A DNA stretch of 64,000 bases from Umezawaea tangerina (GCF_003002815.1 NZ_PVTF01000004.1:496001-560000), one strand, 5' to 3'. Positions 55,569 to 63,837 are shown, counted from the stretch's first letter. The notes: a model not told the origin generated them from the sequence alone. Translations and numbers: made by a program.

Positions 55569-56449
55569 TACGCCCTCCCTGAAAGGTTCTCGACGACCTT
55601 GAGCAGGGCGGAGTGGTCGAGGGAGCCGTACCCCTGCGCCCGTCCCGCCGCGATGAGCTGGGCGATCAGCCCCGTCACCGGTAGTGCGACGTCGACCTGC
55701 CGGGCCGCGGCCAGCGCGATGCCCATGTCCTTGTGGTGCAGGTCGATCCGGAACCCCGGCGCGAACTCGCGGGCGATCATGCCCTCCCGCTTGAGGTCCA
55801 GGATCCGGTTGGCGGCCAGGCCGCCCGCGAGCACGTCGAGGCCCGCCTTCGCGTCCACGCCGGACGCCTCCAGCAGCACGATGGCCTCGGCGACGAGCGC
55901 GTAGATGCCGCCGACCATGAGCTGGTTGGCCGCCTTCACGACCTGGCCCGCGCCGTGCGGGCCGACGTGGACGACGGTCTTGCCGACGGCGTCCAGCACG
56001 GGCCGCGCCGCCGCGAAGTCGGCCTCCTCGCCGCCGACCATGATCGACAACGTGGCCTGCTTCGCCCCCGCCTCACCACCGGACACGGGGGCGTCGAGCA
56101 CCCGGATCCCCTTGGCGGCGGCGGCTTCCGCCACGGCCACCGAGGTCTCCGGCCGGATCGTGCTCATGTCGACCAGCAGCGTCCCCGGCGCCGCGAGCTC
56201 CAGCACCCCGCCCTCGCCGAGCGCGACCTCCTCGACCTGCGGGTGGTTCGGCAGCATGGTGATCACAACGTCCGCGCCCGCCACCGCGTCGGCGACGCTC
56301 GCCGCCGCCGTGCCGCCCGCCGCGACGAGCTTCGCGACCGAGTCGGCGTTGAGGTCGAAGCCGGTCACCCGGTGGCCCGCCGCGACGAGGTGCCCGGACA
56401 TGGGCGAGCCCATGATGCCGAGGCCGATGAACCCGATGGTGGTCGTCAC
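55568..56449 (-). CDS. glxR: Tartronate semialdehyde reductase
   Basis: A 293-residue beta-hydroxyacid dehydrogenase that reduces tartronate semialdehyde to D-glycerate. It has GFIGLGIMGSPMSGHLVAAG (NAD(P) loop), VDMSTIRPETS, DAPVSGGEAGAKQATLSIMVGG and the catalytic Lys in GAGQVVKAANQLMVGG. The GTG overlaps the hyi stop and the gene is coupled to gcl. Confidence 0.95.
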   Translation of the reverse strand: MTTTIGFIGLGIMGSPMSGHLVAAGHRVTGFDLNADSVAKLVAAGGTAAASVADAVAGADVVITMLPNHPQVEEVALGEGGVLELAAPGTLLVDMSTIRPETSVAVAEAAAAKGIRVLDAPVSGGEAGAKQATLSIMVGGEEADFAAARPVLDAVGKTVVHVGPHGAGQVVKAANQLMVGGIYALVAEAIVLLEASGVDAKAGLDVLAGGLAANRILDLKREGMIAREFAPGFRIDLHHKDMGIALAAARQVDVALPVTGLIAQLIAAGRAQGYGSLDHSALLKVVENLSGRA

Positions 56450-57237
56450 TGGTCTTCCTCCCTGGTGAGCCAGCCGAAGCTGGCGGCGCTGGGGCCGGTG
56501 GGCTTGTACTCGGCGCCGACGAACCCCTGGTAGCCGTTCGACTCGAGCTGGGCGAGGTACCGCTCCAGCTCCAGCCCGCCGGAACCCGGTTCGCCGCGGC
56601 CGGGGGCGTCGGCGATCTGCACGTGGCCGATCCGCGCGGTGTGCTCCGCGATCACGGCGTCGACGTCGTCCCCGTTGACGCTGAGGTGGTACAGGTCGGC
56701 GAGCAGGGCCACGTTCGGCTTGCCCAGCCGGTCGATCACGGCGAGCGCGTCGGCCGCGGTGAGCAGCGGGTAGGCCGGGACGGCGCTGACCGGTTCGAGC
56801 AGCACGGTCGCGTCGACCGCGGCCGCGGCGTCGGCGGCGAACGCGAGGTTCCGCAGCGCCAGCGCGTCCTGCTCCGCCGGGTCGACGCCCTCGATCCGGT
56901 TGCCGTACAGGGCGTTGAACGCGCGGCAGCCCGTCTCGCGGGCGATGCCGACCGCGATGTCGACGCTCGCCTTGAACTCGCCCTCGCGGCCGGGCCACGA
57001 CACCAGGCCGCGGTCGCCCGACGGCAGGTCGCCCGCGAAGAAGTTGAGGCCGACCAGGCGGACGCCCGCGTCGGTGATCGCGCCGACGAGCTCCGCGACC
57101 TCGCGCTCGTCCGGCTGGGCGACCGCGAACGGCCACCACAGCTCGACCGCGTCGAACCCGGCGGCGCGGGCGGCCGCGGGGCGGTCGAGCAGCGGCAGCT
57201 CGGTGAACAGGATCGAGAGGTTGACGTCGAACCGCAT
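56446..57237 (-). CDS. hyi: Hydroxypyruvate isomerase
   Basis: A 263-residue TIM-barrel isomerase interconverting hydroxypyruvate and tartronate semialdehyde. It shows NLSILFTELPLLDRPAAARAAGF, ALYGNRIEG, LLEPVSAVPAYPLLTAADA, LLADLYHLSVNGDDV and IGHVQIADAPGRGEPGSG. The ATG at 57237 is 6 nt from GGAAGGA. It is the first gene of the hyi-glxR-gcl-glxK-allB-alc run and divergent from uraD, with operators between. Confidence 0.95.
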   Translation of the reverse strand: MRFDVNLSILFTELPLLDRPAAARAAGFDAVELWWPFAVAQPDEREVAELVGAITDAGVRLVGLNFFAGDLPSGDRGLVSWPGREGEFKASVDIAVGIARETGCRAFNALYGNRIEGVDPAEQDALALRNLAFAADAAAAVDATVLLEPVSAVPAYPLLTAADALAVIDRLGKPNVALLADLYHLSVNGDDVDAVIAEHTARIGHVQIADAPGRGEPGSGGLELERYLAQLESNGYQGFVGAEYKPTGPSAASFGWLTREEDQ

Positions 57238-57256
57238 GAGCATTCCTTCCACAATG

Positions 57257-57272
57257 CGGAAGTAAGATTCCG
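57257..57272. promoter_or_regulatory. IclR-type operator near hyi
   Basis: CGGAA, 6 nt, TTCCG. The half-site matches that at 57354-57371 and one half-site at aceB. It is just downstream of the proposed hyi promoter. Confidence 0.55.
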
Positions 57273-57281
57273 TACAACGAG

Positions 57282-57311
57282 AGCGTAGGCGGCAATCGCG
57301 GAAGAGCGCAA
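57282..57311 (-). promoter_or_regulatory. Probable hyi operon promoter
   Basis: Minus strand TTGCGC (57311-57306), 18 nt, TACGCT (57287-57282). The CGGAA-type operator follows at about +10 to +25. Confidence 0.45.
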
Positions 57312-57316
57312 GACTG

Positions 57317-57345
57317 TTGACAGCGCTCGACCCCGCTCGTACCGT
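57317..57345 (+). promoter_or_regulatory. uraD-uricase promoter
   Basis: TTGACA (57317-57322), 17 nt, TACCGT (57340-57345): a consensus -35 and a good actinobacterial -10. The palindromic operator begins 8 nt after the -10. Confidence 0.7.
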
Positions 57346-57353
57346 CCCTCTCT

Positions 57354-57371
57354 GCGGAATCAGAATTCCGC
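57354..57371. promoter_or_regulatory. Palindromic operator at the uraD transcription start
   Basis: GCGGAAT, 4 nt, ATTCCGC: perfect arms covering the expected transcription start, a position suited to repression. The probable ligand regulator is the IclR protein encoded at 62439 (AllR-like), an inference from the shared half-sites. Confidence 0.6.
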
Positions 57372-57393
57372 GATACAGAAAAGGAACGCGCCT

Positions 57394-57873
57394 GTGCCTG
57401 GCCTGCAAGCGTTCAACACCGCACCGGCGGACGAGCTCCGCCCGCTGCTCACCGAATGCCTCGCGGTCCCCCGCTGGGTGGACGCCGTCCTCGCCGCCCG
57501 GCCCTACCCGGACGTCGACGCGCTGGTCGCCGCCGCCGAGGTGGACCTGAGCACCGACGAGATCCACGGCGCCATCGCGGGCCACCCCCGCATCGGCGAG
57601 CGCGCCCGGCACGACGGGGTGTCCGCGAAGTGGTCGGCGGCCGAGCAGTCCGGCGTCGACCTGTCCGTCGCGGACCGGCTCGTCGCCGCGAACCTCGCCT
57701 ACGAGGAGCGGTTCGGCCACATCTACCTGGTGTGCGCGACCGGGCTCAGCGGCGAGCAGATGCTGGCGGACCTGGCGTCCCGGATGGGCAACGACCCCGA
57801 CACCGAACTCCGCGTGGTCAACGGCGAACTGGCCAGGATCGCGGCCTTGCGGCTGCGCAAGGCCATCGCCTGA
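57394..57873 (+). CDS. uraD: 2-oxo-4-hydroxy-4-carboxy-5-ureidoimidazoline decarboxylase
   Basis: A 159-residue enzyme for the last step of urate to (S)-allantoin. The signature HPRIGERA contains the catalytic His, and the later AEQSGVDLSVADRLVAANLAYEERFGHIYLVCATG is the family core. The GTG follows AAGGAACG. The gene for 5-hydroxyisourate hydrolase, usual between uraD and uricase, is absent; uricase starts 34 nt later. Confidence 0.94.
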   Translation: MPGLQAFNTAPADELRPLLTECLAVPRWVDAVLAARPYPDVDALVAAAEVDLSTDEIHGAIAGHPRIGERARHDGVSAKWSAAEQSGVDLSVADRLVAANLAYEERFGHIYLVCATGLSGEQMLADLASRMGNDPDTELRVVNGELARIAALRLRKAIA

Positions 57874-57907
57874 GATGCACGCACACACCGACCAAGGGAG
57901 CTGATCG

Positions 57908-58786
57908 ATGGGCATCATCCTGGGGCCGAACCAGTACGGGAAGGCCGAGAACCGCCTCGTCGTGGTGTCGCGCGACGGGTCCGTGCACACCGTCAAGGAC
58001 CTGACGGTCAGCACCTCGCTGCGCGGCGACCTGGCCGACACCCACCACACCGGCGACAACTCGAAGGTGCTCGCCACCGACACGCAGAAGAACACCGTCT
58101 ACGCGTTCGCCAAGCAGGCGCCCGTCGGCGAGATCGAGGACTTCGCACTGCGGCTCGGCAGGCACTTCGTCTCGTCCCAGGAGGCCATCACCGGCGCCCG
58201 CGTGCTCGTCGACGAGCACGGGTGGAACCGGATCGACGCCAACGACCACTCGTTCGTCCAGGGCGGCAACGAGAAGCGCACCACCGCGGTCACCGTCCAC
58301 GGGGACGACGCGTGGGTCGTGTCCGGCGTGCGCGACCTCGTCGTGCTCAAGTCGACCGGGTCGGAGTTCCACGGCTTCCCGAAGGACCCGTACACGACGC
58401 TGAAGGAGACCGACGACCGCATCCTGGCCACGTCGGTCACCGCCCGGTGGCGCTACCTGGGCACCGACGTCGACTGGGCGAAGGCCTACCCCGAGATCCG
58501 GGGCCTGCTGCTGGAGGCCTTCGCCACCAAGCACAGCCTCTCGCTGCAGCAAACCCTCTACACCATGGGCGAGTCCGTCCTCCTGGCCAGGCCCGACGTC
58601 GCCGAGGTCCGCCTCTCCATGCCCAACAAGCACCACTTCCTCGTCAACCTCAGCCCGTTCGGGCTGGAGAACGACAACGAGGTGTTCTACGCCGCCGACC
58701 GCCCCTACGGGCTCATCGAGGGCACCGTGCTGCGCGACGACGCCCAGGACGCCGGACACGCCTGGGACACCCTGCCCACCTTCTGA
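57908..58786 (+). CDS. uox: Urate oxidase (uricase)
   Basis: A 292-residue cofactor-free oxidase making 5-hydroxyisourate from urate and O2. Family pieces: LGPNQYGKAENRLVVV, DNSKVLATDTQKNTVYAFAK (the catalytic Thr region), DHSFVQGGNEKRTT, LKSTGSEFHGFPKDPYTTL and MPNKHHFLVNLSPFGLENDNEVFYAADRPYG. The ATG has GGGAG upstream. It ends the uraD-uox transcript, with a strong terminator following. Confidence 0.96.
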   Translation: MGIILGPNQYGKAENRLVVVSRDGSVHTVKDLTVSTSLRGDLADTHHTGDNSKVLATDTQKNTVYAFAKQAPVGEIEDFALRLGRHFVSSQEAITGARVLVDEHGWNRIDANDHSFVQGGNEKRTTAVTVHGDDAWVVSGVRDLVVLKSTGSEFHGFPKDPYTTLKETDDRILATSVTARWRYLGTDVDWAKAYPEIRGLLLEAFATKHSLSLQQTLYTMGESVLLARPDVAEVRLSMPNKHHFLVNLSPFGLENDNEVFYAADRPYGLIEGTVLRDDAQDAGHAWDTLPTF

Positions 58787-58794
58787 TGCCTTCG

Positions 58795-58822
58795 GGGGTG
58801 GTGCGACCTCCCGCACCACCCC
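58795..58822 (+). terminator. Terminator after uricase
   Basis: Perfect 11-bp stem (GGGGTGGTGCG and complement) with a 6-nt loop, 8 nt beyond the stop codon. Confidence 0.8.
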
Positions 58823-58937
58823 TGACCTGCGATATTCACCCTAAAGTGGTGCACATCACTCGTTCGGAGCAATCTCGTGTCTCACAGAGCACCACACGGT
58901 GTCCGCAAGATGTCGAAAAGGCCGTACTCTCGCGAAC

Positions 58938-59243
58938 ATGAGTGATGTCAAACGGGGTCTCTCGCCGGTCACGATGTTCCTGGACGACGAGGCCGTGATC
59001 ACCGTTTCGGGCGCACTGGACGCCACGACGGCTCCGGACTTCAAGCGCATGGTCACCGACTTCTTCGAGTTGGCCGACCGCCCCGACACCGACGTGCTGA
59101 CGTTGGACCTCTCCTCCGTCTCCGCCTGCGACCAGGCCGCCCGCGACCTCGTCCGCTACGCCCAGTCCATCTGCTCCGACCGCTCCATGGCCCTCCGCGT
59201 AGTCCCCAGCGCCCCCGTCAGCCGCGCCCTGACCAAGCACTAG
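58938..59243 (+). CDS. STAS-domain protein, anti-sigma factor antagonist-like
   Basis: A 101-residue single STAS domain (FLDDEAVITVSGALDATTAPDFKRMV, VLTLDLSSVSACDQAARDLVRYA). Typical SpoIIAA-type antagonists have a phosphorylatable Ser in a DSSG-like motif after the third strand; here the corresponding stretch is ACDQAA, with no Ser at that position. It may thus be a constitutively active antagonist or bind another partner. There is no anti-sigma kinase gene beside it. No clear ribosome site precedes the ATG. Confidence 0.8.
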   Translation: MSDVKRGLSPVTMFLDDEAVITVSGALDATTAPDFKRMVTDFFELADRPDTDVLTLDLSSVSACDQAARDLVRYAQSICSDRSMALRVVPSAPVSRALTKH

Positions 59244-59596
59244 GCAAAGGGCAACAAAGCAGCCAGCCACCCAACAACGCTGACAGCAGCACCACAAGCT
59301 GGCCTACCCAACGACGCTGGAAGCGGCCAACAAGCGGCCCACGACGCTGGAAGCGAGCGGTGCTCGTCCGCTAGTGCGGTCGGCTTGACTTGGGGTTTTT
59401 GGGCTTAAACTTGCGGCGGCGGGCAGGCTCTACCACCTGCCCTTTTTCGCCCGACGAAGCCCAAAAAAGGGGCCCCAAGTCAAGCCGACCGCACCCGGAG
59501 ACAGCTATAGCGACACCCCGTAGTCCGCTGCACCGACCCCCGGAGACCCCGGCACCGACACCCCCGGCGGCTAGAACACCGGGCAAGCCCCACGAA
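59244..59596. other. Gene-free interval with repeats around the second 122-bp element
   Basis: No gene. CCCAACAACGCTG and ACGACGCTGGAAGCG phrases recur in 59260-59360, then the 122-bp element (59374-59494), then degenerate CCCCGGAGACC-type phrases (59495-59570). The arrangement is that of 14775-15070. Confidence 0.6.
59374..59494. repeat. 122-bp inverted-arm element, copy 2
   Basis: Same orientation as copy 1 at 14875-14996; one substitution (CTTAAAC for CTTAGAC) and one A fewer in the A-run. The outer 22-nt arms are identical and fully paired. Located between convergent genes, it could also stop transcription. Confidence 0.8.
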
Positions 59597-60784
59597 CTAC
59601 CCCCGACTAGCAAGCCCCCTCAAATCCCCCACTCCCAACCCCGTCACCCTCAACACCTCCGCCTCCCCCAACGCCCCGCACTCCAAAGCCCGCAAGAACG
59701 ACGACGACAACGCCTGCGCCGTAGCAGGCTCGTCCAGCACCGTCCCCCCAGCCCGATCCACGTACGCCTTCAGCCGCCGCGCGTCCCCCTCCACCCCTTC
59801 GAGGTAGAACGCGTGCACCGCCGCGTACCGCGTGACCAGTTGCGCCGGGTGCAGGTCCCAGCCCTGGTAGAAGCCGTGCGCCAACGACCGCCGCACGAGT
59901 CCGTAGTGGGTCCGCCAGCCCTCTTCGACCGCGTCGCCGACCGGCAGGACGTTGGTCGAGCCGTCGGACACCCGGATCCCCGCGTTGGCCGCCGCCACCT
60001 GCATCACGTTGCGCGCGAAGTCGCACGCCCCGTGCGCCAGGTGCTGGTGCGCCGCCCCGAGCCCGCACCCGGCCGTGTAGTCGTAGGTCCCGAAGTGCAG
60101 TCCGGACACCCGACCGCGCCCGGCTTCGACGAACCGGGGGATCGCCAGCCTGCCCTCGGGGTCCACGACGGACTGGGTGGTCTCGACCTGGATCTCGAAC
60201 CGCAGCGGGATCCCGAACATGTCCAGGATCTCCCCGAACACCTCGACCTGCTCCGCCGACGTCACCTTGGGGAACGTCAGCACGAAGCCGGGCGGCGGAT
60301 CCCCCAGCGCGGTCAGGAAGACGTCCAGCGTCCGGATCCCGCGTTCCCGCAACGCCCTGGTGTCGAACGACTTCATCCGGATCCCGACGTACGGCGGCAG
60401 CACGCCGTCCCGCGCCCATCCCGCGACGACACCGGCGGTGCGTTCCGCGTCGGCGTCCTCCACGTCGTCGCCGGGTGCGCCGTACCCGTCCTCGAAGTCG
60501 ATCCTCAGGTCCTCCACGGGCTCGGCCGCCAGCTTCGCCCGCACCCGCTCGCGGATCACCGGCGCCAGCTCCGCGGGCAGCAACGCGGTCAGCGCGTCCT
60601 CGTGCGAGTCCAACGCCGCAAGCGCTTGCGCACCCCAGTCGCGCACCAGGTCGCCGGTCACCGCCGACGCGGGGACGTAGCAGGTGTGCACGGGCTGCCT
60701 GCCGTCGGGCAGCGTGCGCTCCACATCGGACAGCCGTGCGGTGGCGGCCGCGACCGCCACCGCGTCGAGCGACGTCCTCGGCAC
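59597..60784 (-). CDS. HpcH/HpaI-type aldolase/citrate lyase-like protein (DUF6986)
   Basis: A 395-residue TIM-barrel protein. Metal-binding acidic residues are likely in DLRIDFEDGYGAPGDDVEDA and in RFEIQVETTQSV; LHFGTYDYTAGCGL and SLAHGFYQGWDLHPAQLVTRYAAV are also family-like. Similar proteins are next to malate synthase in other actinobacteria. Function may be in C4/C5 acid cleavage; unproved. It starts one nucleotide after the aceB stop, so both form one transcript. Confidence 0.82.
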   Translation of the reverse strand: MPRTSLDAVAVAAATARLSDVERTLPDGRQPVHTCYVPASAVTGDLVRDWGAQALAALDSHEDALTALLPAELAPVIRERVRAKLAAEPVEDLRIDFEDGYGAPGDDVEDADAERTAGVVAGWARDGVLPPYVGIRMKSFDTRALRERGIRTLDVFLTALGDPPPGFVLTFPKVTSAEQVEVFGEILDMFGIPLRFEIQVETTQSVVDPEGRLAIPRFVEAGRGRVSGLHFGTYDYTAGCGLGAAHQHLAHGACDFARNVMQVAAANAGIRVSDGSTNVLPVGDAVEEGWRTHYGLVRRSLAHGFYQGWDLHPAQLVTRYAAVHAFYLEGVEGDARRLKAYVDRAGGTVLDEPATAQALSSSFLRALECGALGEAEVLRVTGLGVGDLRGLASRG

Positions 60785-60785
60785 G

Positions 60786-62327
60786 TCAGGGGATCCGGGC
60801 GTACGCGGGGACGGTCAGGAAGTCCGCGAACTCCTCGCTCAGCGCGACCTGTTCGAACAGCTCCGCGGCCAGCTCGACGTGCTCGCCGGACAGCTCGAAC
60901 TTGGTGCGCGCCAGCACTTCCCGCACCAGGTCCGCCGTCACCGGCGTGCCGTCGCCGAGCACGACCTTGTTGTGCACCCACTGCCACAGCTGGGAGCGCG
61001 AGATCTCGGCGGTGGCCGCGTCCTCCATCAGGTTGTGGATCGCCGCCGCGCCGTTGCCGCCCAACCAGGACACCAGGTAGCGCAGGCCGACGTCCACAGC
61101 GGACTCGACACCCGCCCTGGTCGCCTCGCCGCCGGTGGCCTTGAAGTCCAGCAGCTGAGCGGCCGTCACGGACACGTCCTCGCGCTGCCGGTCGAGCTGG
61201 TTCGGCGCGTCCCCGAGCTTCGCGTCGAAGATCTCCTTGCACACCGGCACGAGGTCCGGGTGCGCCACCCACGAGCCGTCGAACCCGTCGTTCGCCTCGC
61301 GGTTCTTGTCGTCGCGCACCTTCGTCAACGCCTGCGCGGTGACCTCCGGGTCACGCCGGTTCGGGATGAACGCCGCCATGCCGCCCATCGCGAACGCCCC
61401 GCGCTTGTGGCAGGTGCGGACCAGCAGCTCGGTGTAGGCGCGCATGAACGGCGCCGTCATCGTGATGCTGTTGCGGTCGGGCAGCACGAAGTCCGCGCCC
61501 GCGTCGCGGAAGTACTTGATGATGCTGAACAGGTAGTCCCAGCGGCCCGCGTTGAGCCCCGACGCGTGCTCGCGCAGCTCGTAGAGGATCTCCTCCATCT
61601 CGAACGCCGCCGGGATCGTCTCGATCAGCACGGTCGCGCGGATCGTGCCGTGCTCCACGCCCAACCGCTCCTCGGCCGCCGTGAACACGTCGTTCCACAG
61701 CCGCGCCTCGAGGTGGCTCTCCATCTTCGGCAGGTAGTAGTACGGCTTGCCGAGCGACGCGTTGTGGAAGAAGTGCAGCCCGAAGTCCACCAGCGCGCCC
61801 ACCGCGGACCGGCCGTCGAACTCCAGGTGCCGCTCGTCCAGGTGCCAGCCGCGCGGCCGCACCACGATCGCGGGCCGCTCCACGTCGTCCTTCAACGCGT
61901 AGTGCTTGCCCTCCGGGGAGGTGAACTCGATCGTGCCGCGCGCCGCGTCGTACAGGTTGACCTGCCCCGACACCACGTTCTCCCAGTGCGGCGTGTTCGC
62001 GTCCTCCAGATCCGCGAGCCACACCTTCGCCCCCGAGTTGAGCGCGTTGATCGCCATCTTCCGCTCGGTCGGCCCGGTGATCTCCACCCGCCGGTCGGTC
62101 AACGCCTCGGGCGCGGGCGCCACCCGCCACTCCGCCTCCCGGACCTCCGCCGTCTCCGGCAGGAAGTCCAACGTCCCCGAAGCCCGCCGCTCCGCCCGCC
62201 GCGCCAGCAGATCGTCGCGGGTGGCCGCGAAGTCGCGGTGCAGCCCCGCCACGAACTCGAGCGCTTCCGGCGTCAGGACCTCCTCACCACGATCGACCTG
62301 GCCGCCGAGGACGCGGATGTCGGACAT
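60786..62327 (-). CDS. aceB: Malate synthase A
   Basis: A 513-residue enzyme joining glyoxylate and acetyl-CoA to malate. Conserved pieces are [97 protein letters not shown] and [10 protein letters not shown], covering the catalytic Arg, Glu and Asp. The ATG at 62327 is the conserved start. In this setting it consumes glyoxylate from purine breakdown. No aceA (isocitrate lyase) is in the window. Confidence 0.95.
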   Translation of the reverse strand: MSDIRVLGGQVDRGEEVLTPEALEFVAGLHRDFAATRDDLLARRAERRASGTLDFLPETAEVREAEWRVAPAPEALTDRRVEITGPTERKMAINALNSGAKVWLADLEDANTPHWENVVSGQVNLYDAARGTIEFTSPEGKHYALKDDVERPAIVVRPRGWHLDERHLEFDGRSAVGALVDFGLHFFHNASLGKPYYYLPKMESHLEARLWNDVFTAAEERLGVEHGTIRATVLIETIPAAFEMEEILYELREHASGLNAGRWDYLFSIIKYFRDAGADFVLPDRNSITMTAPFMRAYTELLVRTCHKRGAFAMGGMAAFIPNRRDPEVTAQALTKVRDDKNREANDGFDGSWVAHPDLVPVCKEIFDAKLGDAPNQLDRQREDVSVTAAQLLDFKATGGEATRAGVESAVDVGLRYLVSWLGGNGAAAIHNLMEDAATAEISRSQLWQWVHNKVVLGDGTPVTADLVREVLARTKFELSGEHVELAAELFEQVALSEEFADFLTVPAYARIP

Positions 62328-62366
62328 GGAGGTCCACCTCGCTTCTGGGGGCTGTGTTTCTACTTC

Positions 62367-62393
62367 GCGGACTATAGTTTTTGCATAGCGGAA
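62367..62393. promoter_or_regulatory. GCGGA half-sites overlapping the aceB promoter
   Basis: GCGGAC (62367-62372) touches the -10 box and GCGGAA (62388-62393) lies in the spacer, 21 bp apart (two helical turns). The half-site is that of the hyi/uraD operators, suggesting one regulator for both. Confidence 0.5.
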
Positions 62394-62399
62394 CTGCAA
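62371..62399 (-). promoter_or_regulatory. aceB promoter
   Basis: Minus strand TTGCAG (62399-62394), 17 nt, TATAGT (62376-62371). A near-consensus promoter in an AT-rich patch. Confidence 0.7.
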
Positions 62400-62438
62400 C
62401 GATGGTTAGACTCCAGCCGGTCTACCAGGGGAGTGATC

Positions 62439-63194
62439 ATGGCGCGCGAGTCGTCAGGCGGAGTCCAGTCCCTCCAACGCGCCTTCGACCTGCTCGAACG
62501 CCTCGCGGACGCCGGCGGCGAAGCCAGCCTCTCCGAGCTCGCCGCCACCTCGGGCCTCCCCCTCCCGACCATCCACCGCCTCATCCGCACCCTTGTCACG
62601 CTGGGGTACGTGCGCCAGAACCGCAACCGCCGCTACACCCTCGGCTCCCGCCTCATCCGCCTCGGCGAGAGCGCGGGCCGCCAATTCGGCACCTGGGCCC
62701 GCCCCTTCCTGACCGAGTTGGTCGACCAGGTGGAGGAAACGGCGAACCTCGCCGTCCTGGACGGCGACGAGGTCGTCTACGTCGCCCAGGTGCCCTCGAA
62801 GCACTCCATGCGCATGTTCACCGAAGTCGGCAGACGCCTCCTCCCCCACGGCACCGGCGTCGGCAAAGCAATGCTCTCCCAACTCCCCCGCCCAGAAGTC
62901 CAGGCACTCCTGGACCGCACCGGCCTTCCCGCCTACACCCCGAACACCATCACCGACCCGGCAGAACTCCTGGACTCCCTCGACCGCATCGCCGACCAGG
63001 GCTACGCCCTCGACGAAAGCGAACAGGAACTAGGCGTCCGCTGCATCGCAGTCCCCCTGTCCGGCGCCCCCACCCTCTCCGCCGTCTCCGTCTCCGGCCC
63101 CGAAGGCCGACTCACCAAGGACGCCGTCGCCCGCATCCTCCCCGAGGTCCTGGCCATCGCGAAACGCCTAAGCGACCAAGCCGCCAACTCCTAA
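62439..63194 (+). CDS. IclR-family regulator (AllR-like)
   Basis: A 251-residue regulator: N-terminal winged helix (VQSLQRAFDLLERLADAGGEASLSELAATSGLPLPTIHRLIRTL) and C-terminal effector domain (ETANLAVLDGDEVVYVAQVPSKHSMRMF, LPHGTGVGKAMLSQL, ESEQELGVRCIAVPL). In allantoin systems such regulators are released by glyoxylate or allantoin-related ligands. It is divergent from aceB with the half-sites between, and likely controls the whole purine-glyoxylate region. The ATG follows GGGGAGTGATC. Confidence 0.9.
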   Translation: MARESSGGVQSLQRAFDLLERLADAGGEASLSELAATSGLPLPTIHRLIRTLVTLGYVRQNRNRRYTLGSRLIRLGESAGRQFGTWARPFLTELVDQVEETANLAVLDGDEVVYVAQVPSKHSMRMFTEVGRRLLPHGTGVGKAMLSQLPRPEVQALLDRTGLPAYTPNTITDPAELLDSLDRIADQGYALDESEQELGVRCIAVPLSGAPTLSAVSVSGPEGRLTKDAVARILPEVLAIAKRLSDQAANS

Positions 63195-63231
63195 AACACA
63201 CCCCAACACCCAACGCGAACGCCCTCCTCAC

Positions 63232-63635
63232 CGAGCGCAGCCCACCAACACCCATCCGACGCGCAGCAAGGACGCCTCGTCCGACGCGCAGCGAGGACGC
63301 CTCGTCCGACGCGCAGCGAGGACGCCTCGTCCGACGCGCAGCGAGGACGCCTCGTCCGACGCGCAGCGAGGACGCCTCGTCCGACGCGCAGCGAGGACGC
63401 CTCGTCCGACGCGCAGCGAGGACGCCTCGTCCGACGCGCAGCGAGGACGCCTCGTCCGACGCGCAGCGAGGATGCCTTCCCTGTCCAACGGCGCAGCCGA
63501 GGATCCCCACCGGGGCGCAGCCCGCCACCTCGCATCCGGCGCGGAGCGCCTAGAGCCTTGTCCGCAGCGCAGCAAGGATGCCCAGTCCGACGCGCAGCCG
63601 AGGATGCCCTGTCCGTCGCGGAGCGTCGGATGCCC
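63232..63635 (+). repeat. Array B3, including nine 25-bp direct repeats
   Basis: Repeats of exactly 25 bp start at 63258, 63283, 63308, 63333, 63358, 63383, 63408, 63433 and 63458; the first has one A for G and the last is divergent. Each unit has GCGCAGC and CGAGGACGCCTCG, both able to fold. Flanking units (GGCGCGGAGCGCCTAGAGCC, GTCGCGGAGCGTCGGATGCC) resemble those of B1/B2. Confidence 0.85.
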
Positions 63636-63678
63636 TCCCCACCCACACTCCCCCCACGCACCCCGCCGAAAAACCATC

Positions 63679-63741
63679 TCTATACCCGCCGAATCTTGTC
63701 AAGACAGCCCTATCGTCTTGACAAGATTCGGCGGGTATAGA
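63679..63741 (+). repeat. Hairpin element B3 (27-bp stem, 9-nt loop)
   Basis: Core TTGTCAAGAC/GTCTTGACAA with loop AGCCCTATC. The outer stem TCTATACCCGCCGAATC is unlike B1/B2 in sequence but perfectly paired. It is followed by ACAATCGGCGAGCCGGGG, a variant of the B1/B2 downstream flank. Confidence 0.85.
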
Positions 63742-63811
63742 ACAATCGGCGAGCCGGGGTGCCCCCAAACAAACCCCGAAACAACACCCCCACCCTGATC
63801 AGCCCAAATAT

Positions 63812-63837
63812 CCCCCCTACCCCCTCCCCAAACCCCC
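63812..63837 (-). other. Potential G-quadruplex
   Basis: Minus strand: G5, AAA-complement loop TTT, G4, A, G5, TA, G6 - four long G-tracts with loops of 1-3 nt. It lies 111 nt before the glycosyltransferase start. Confidence 0.6.

Noticed and set aside
63258-63482. CRISPR array
   Set aside because: The 25-bp units are contiguous, without unique spacers, and no cas genes are near. It is a tandem repeat.
63191-63677. Repeat-rich proteins on either strand of array B3
   Set aside because: The open frames arise because 25-bp repeats cycle through frames; there is no ribosome site and no similar protein at B1 or B2.
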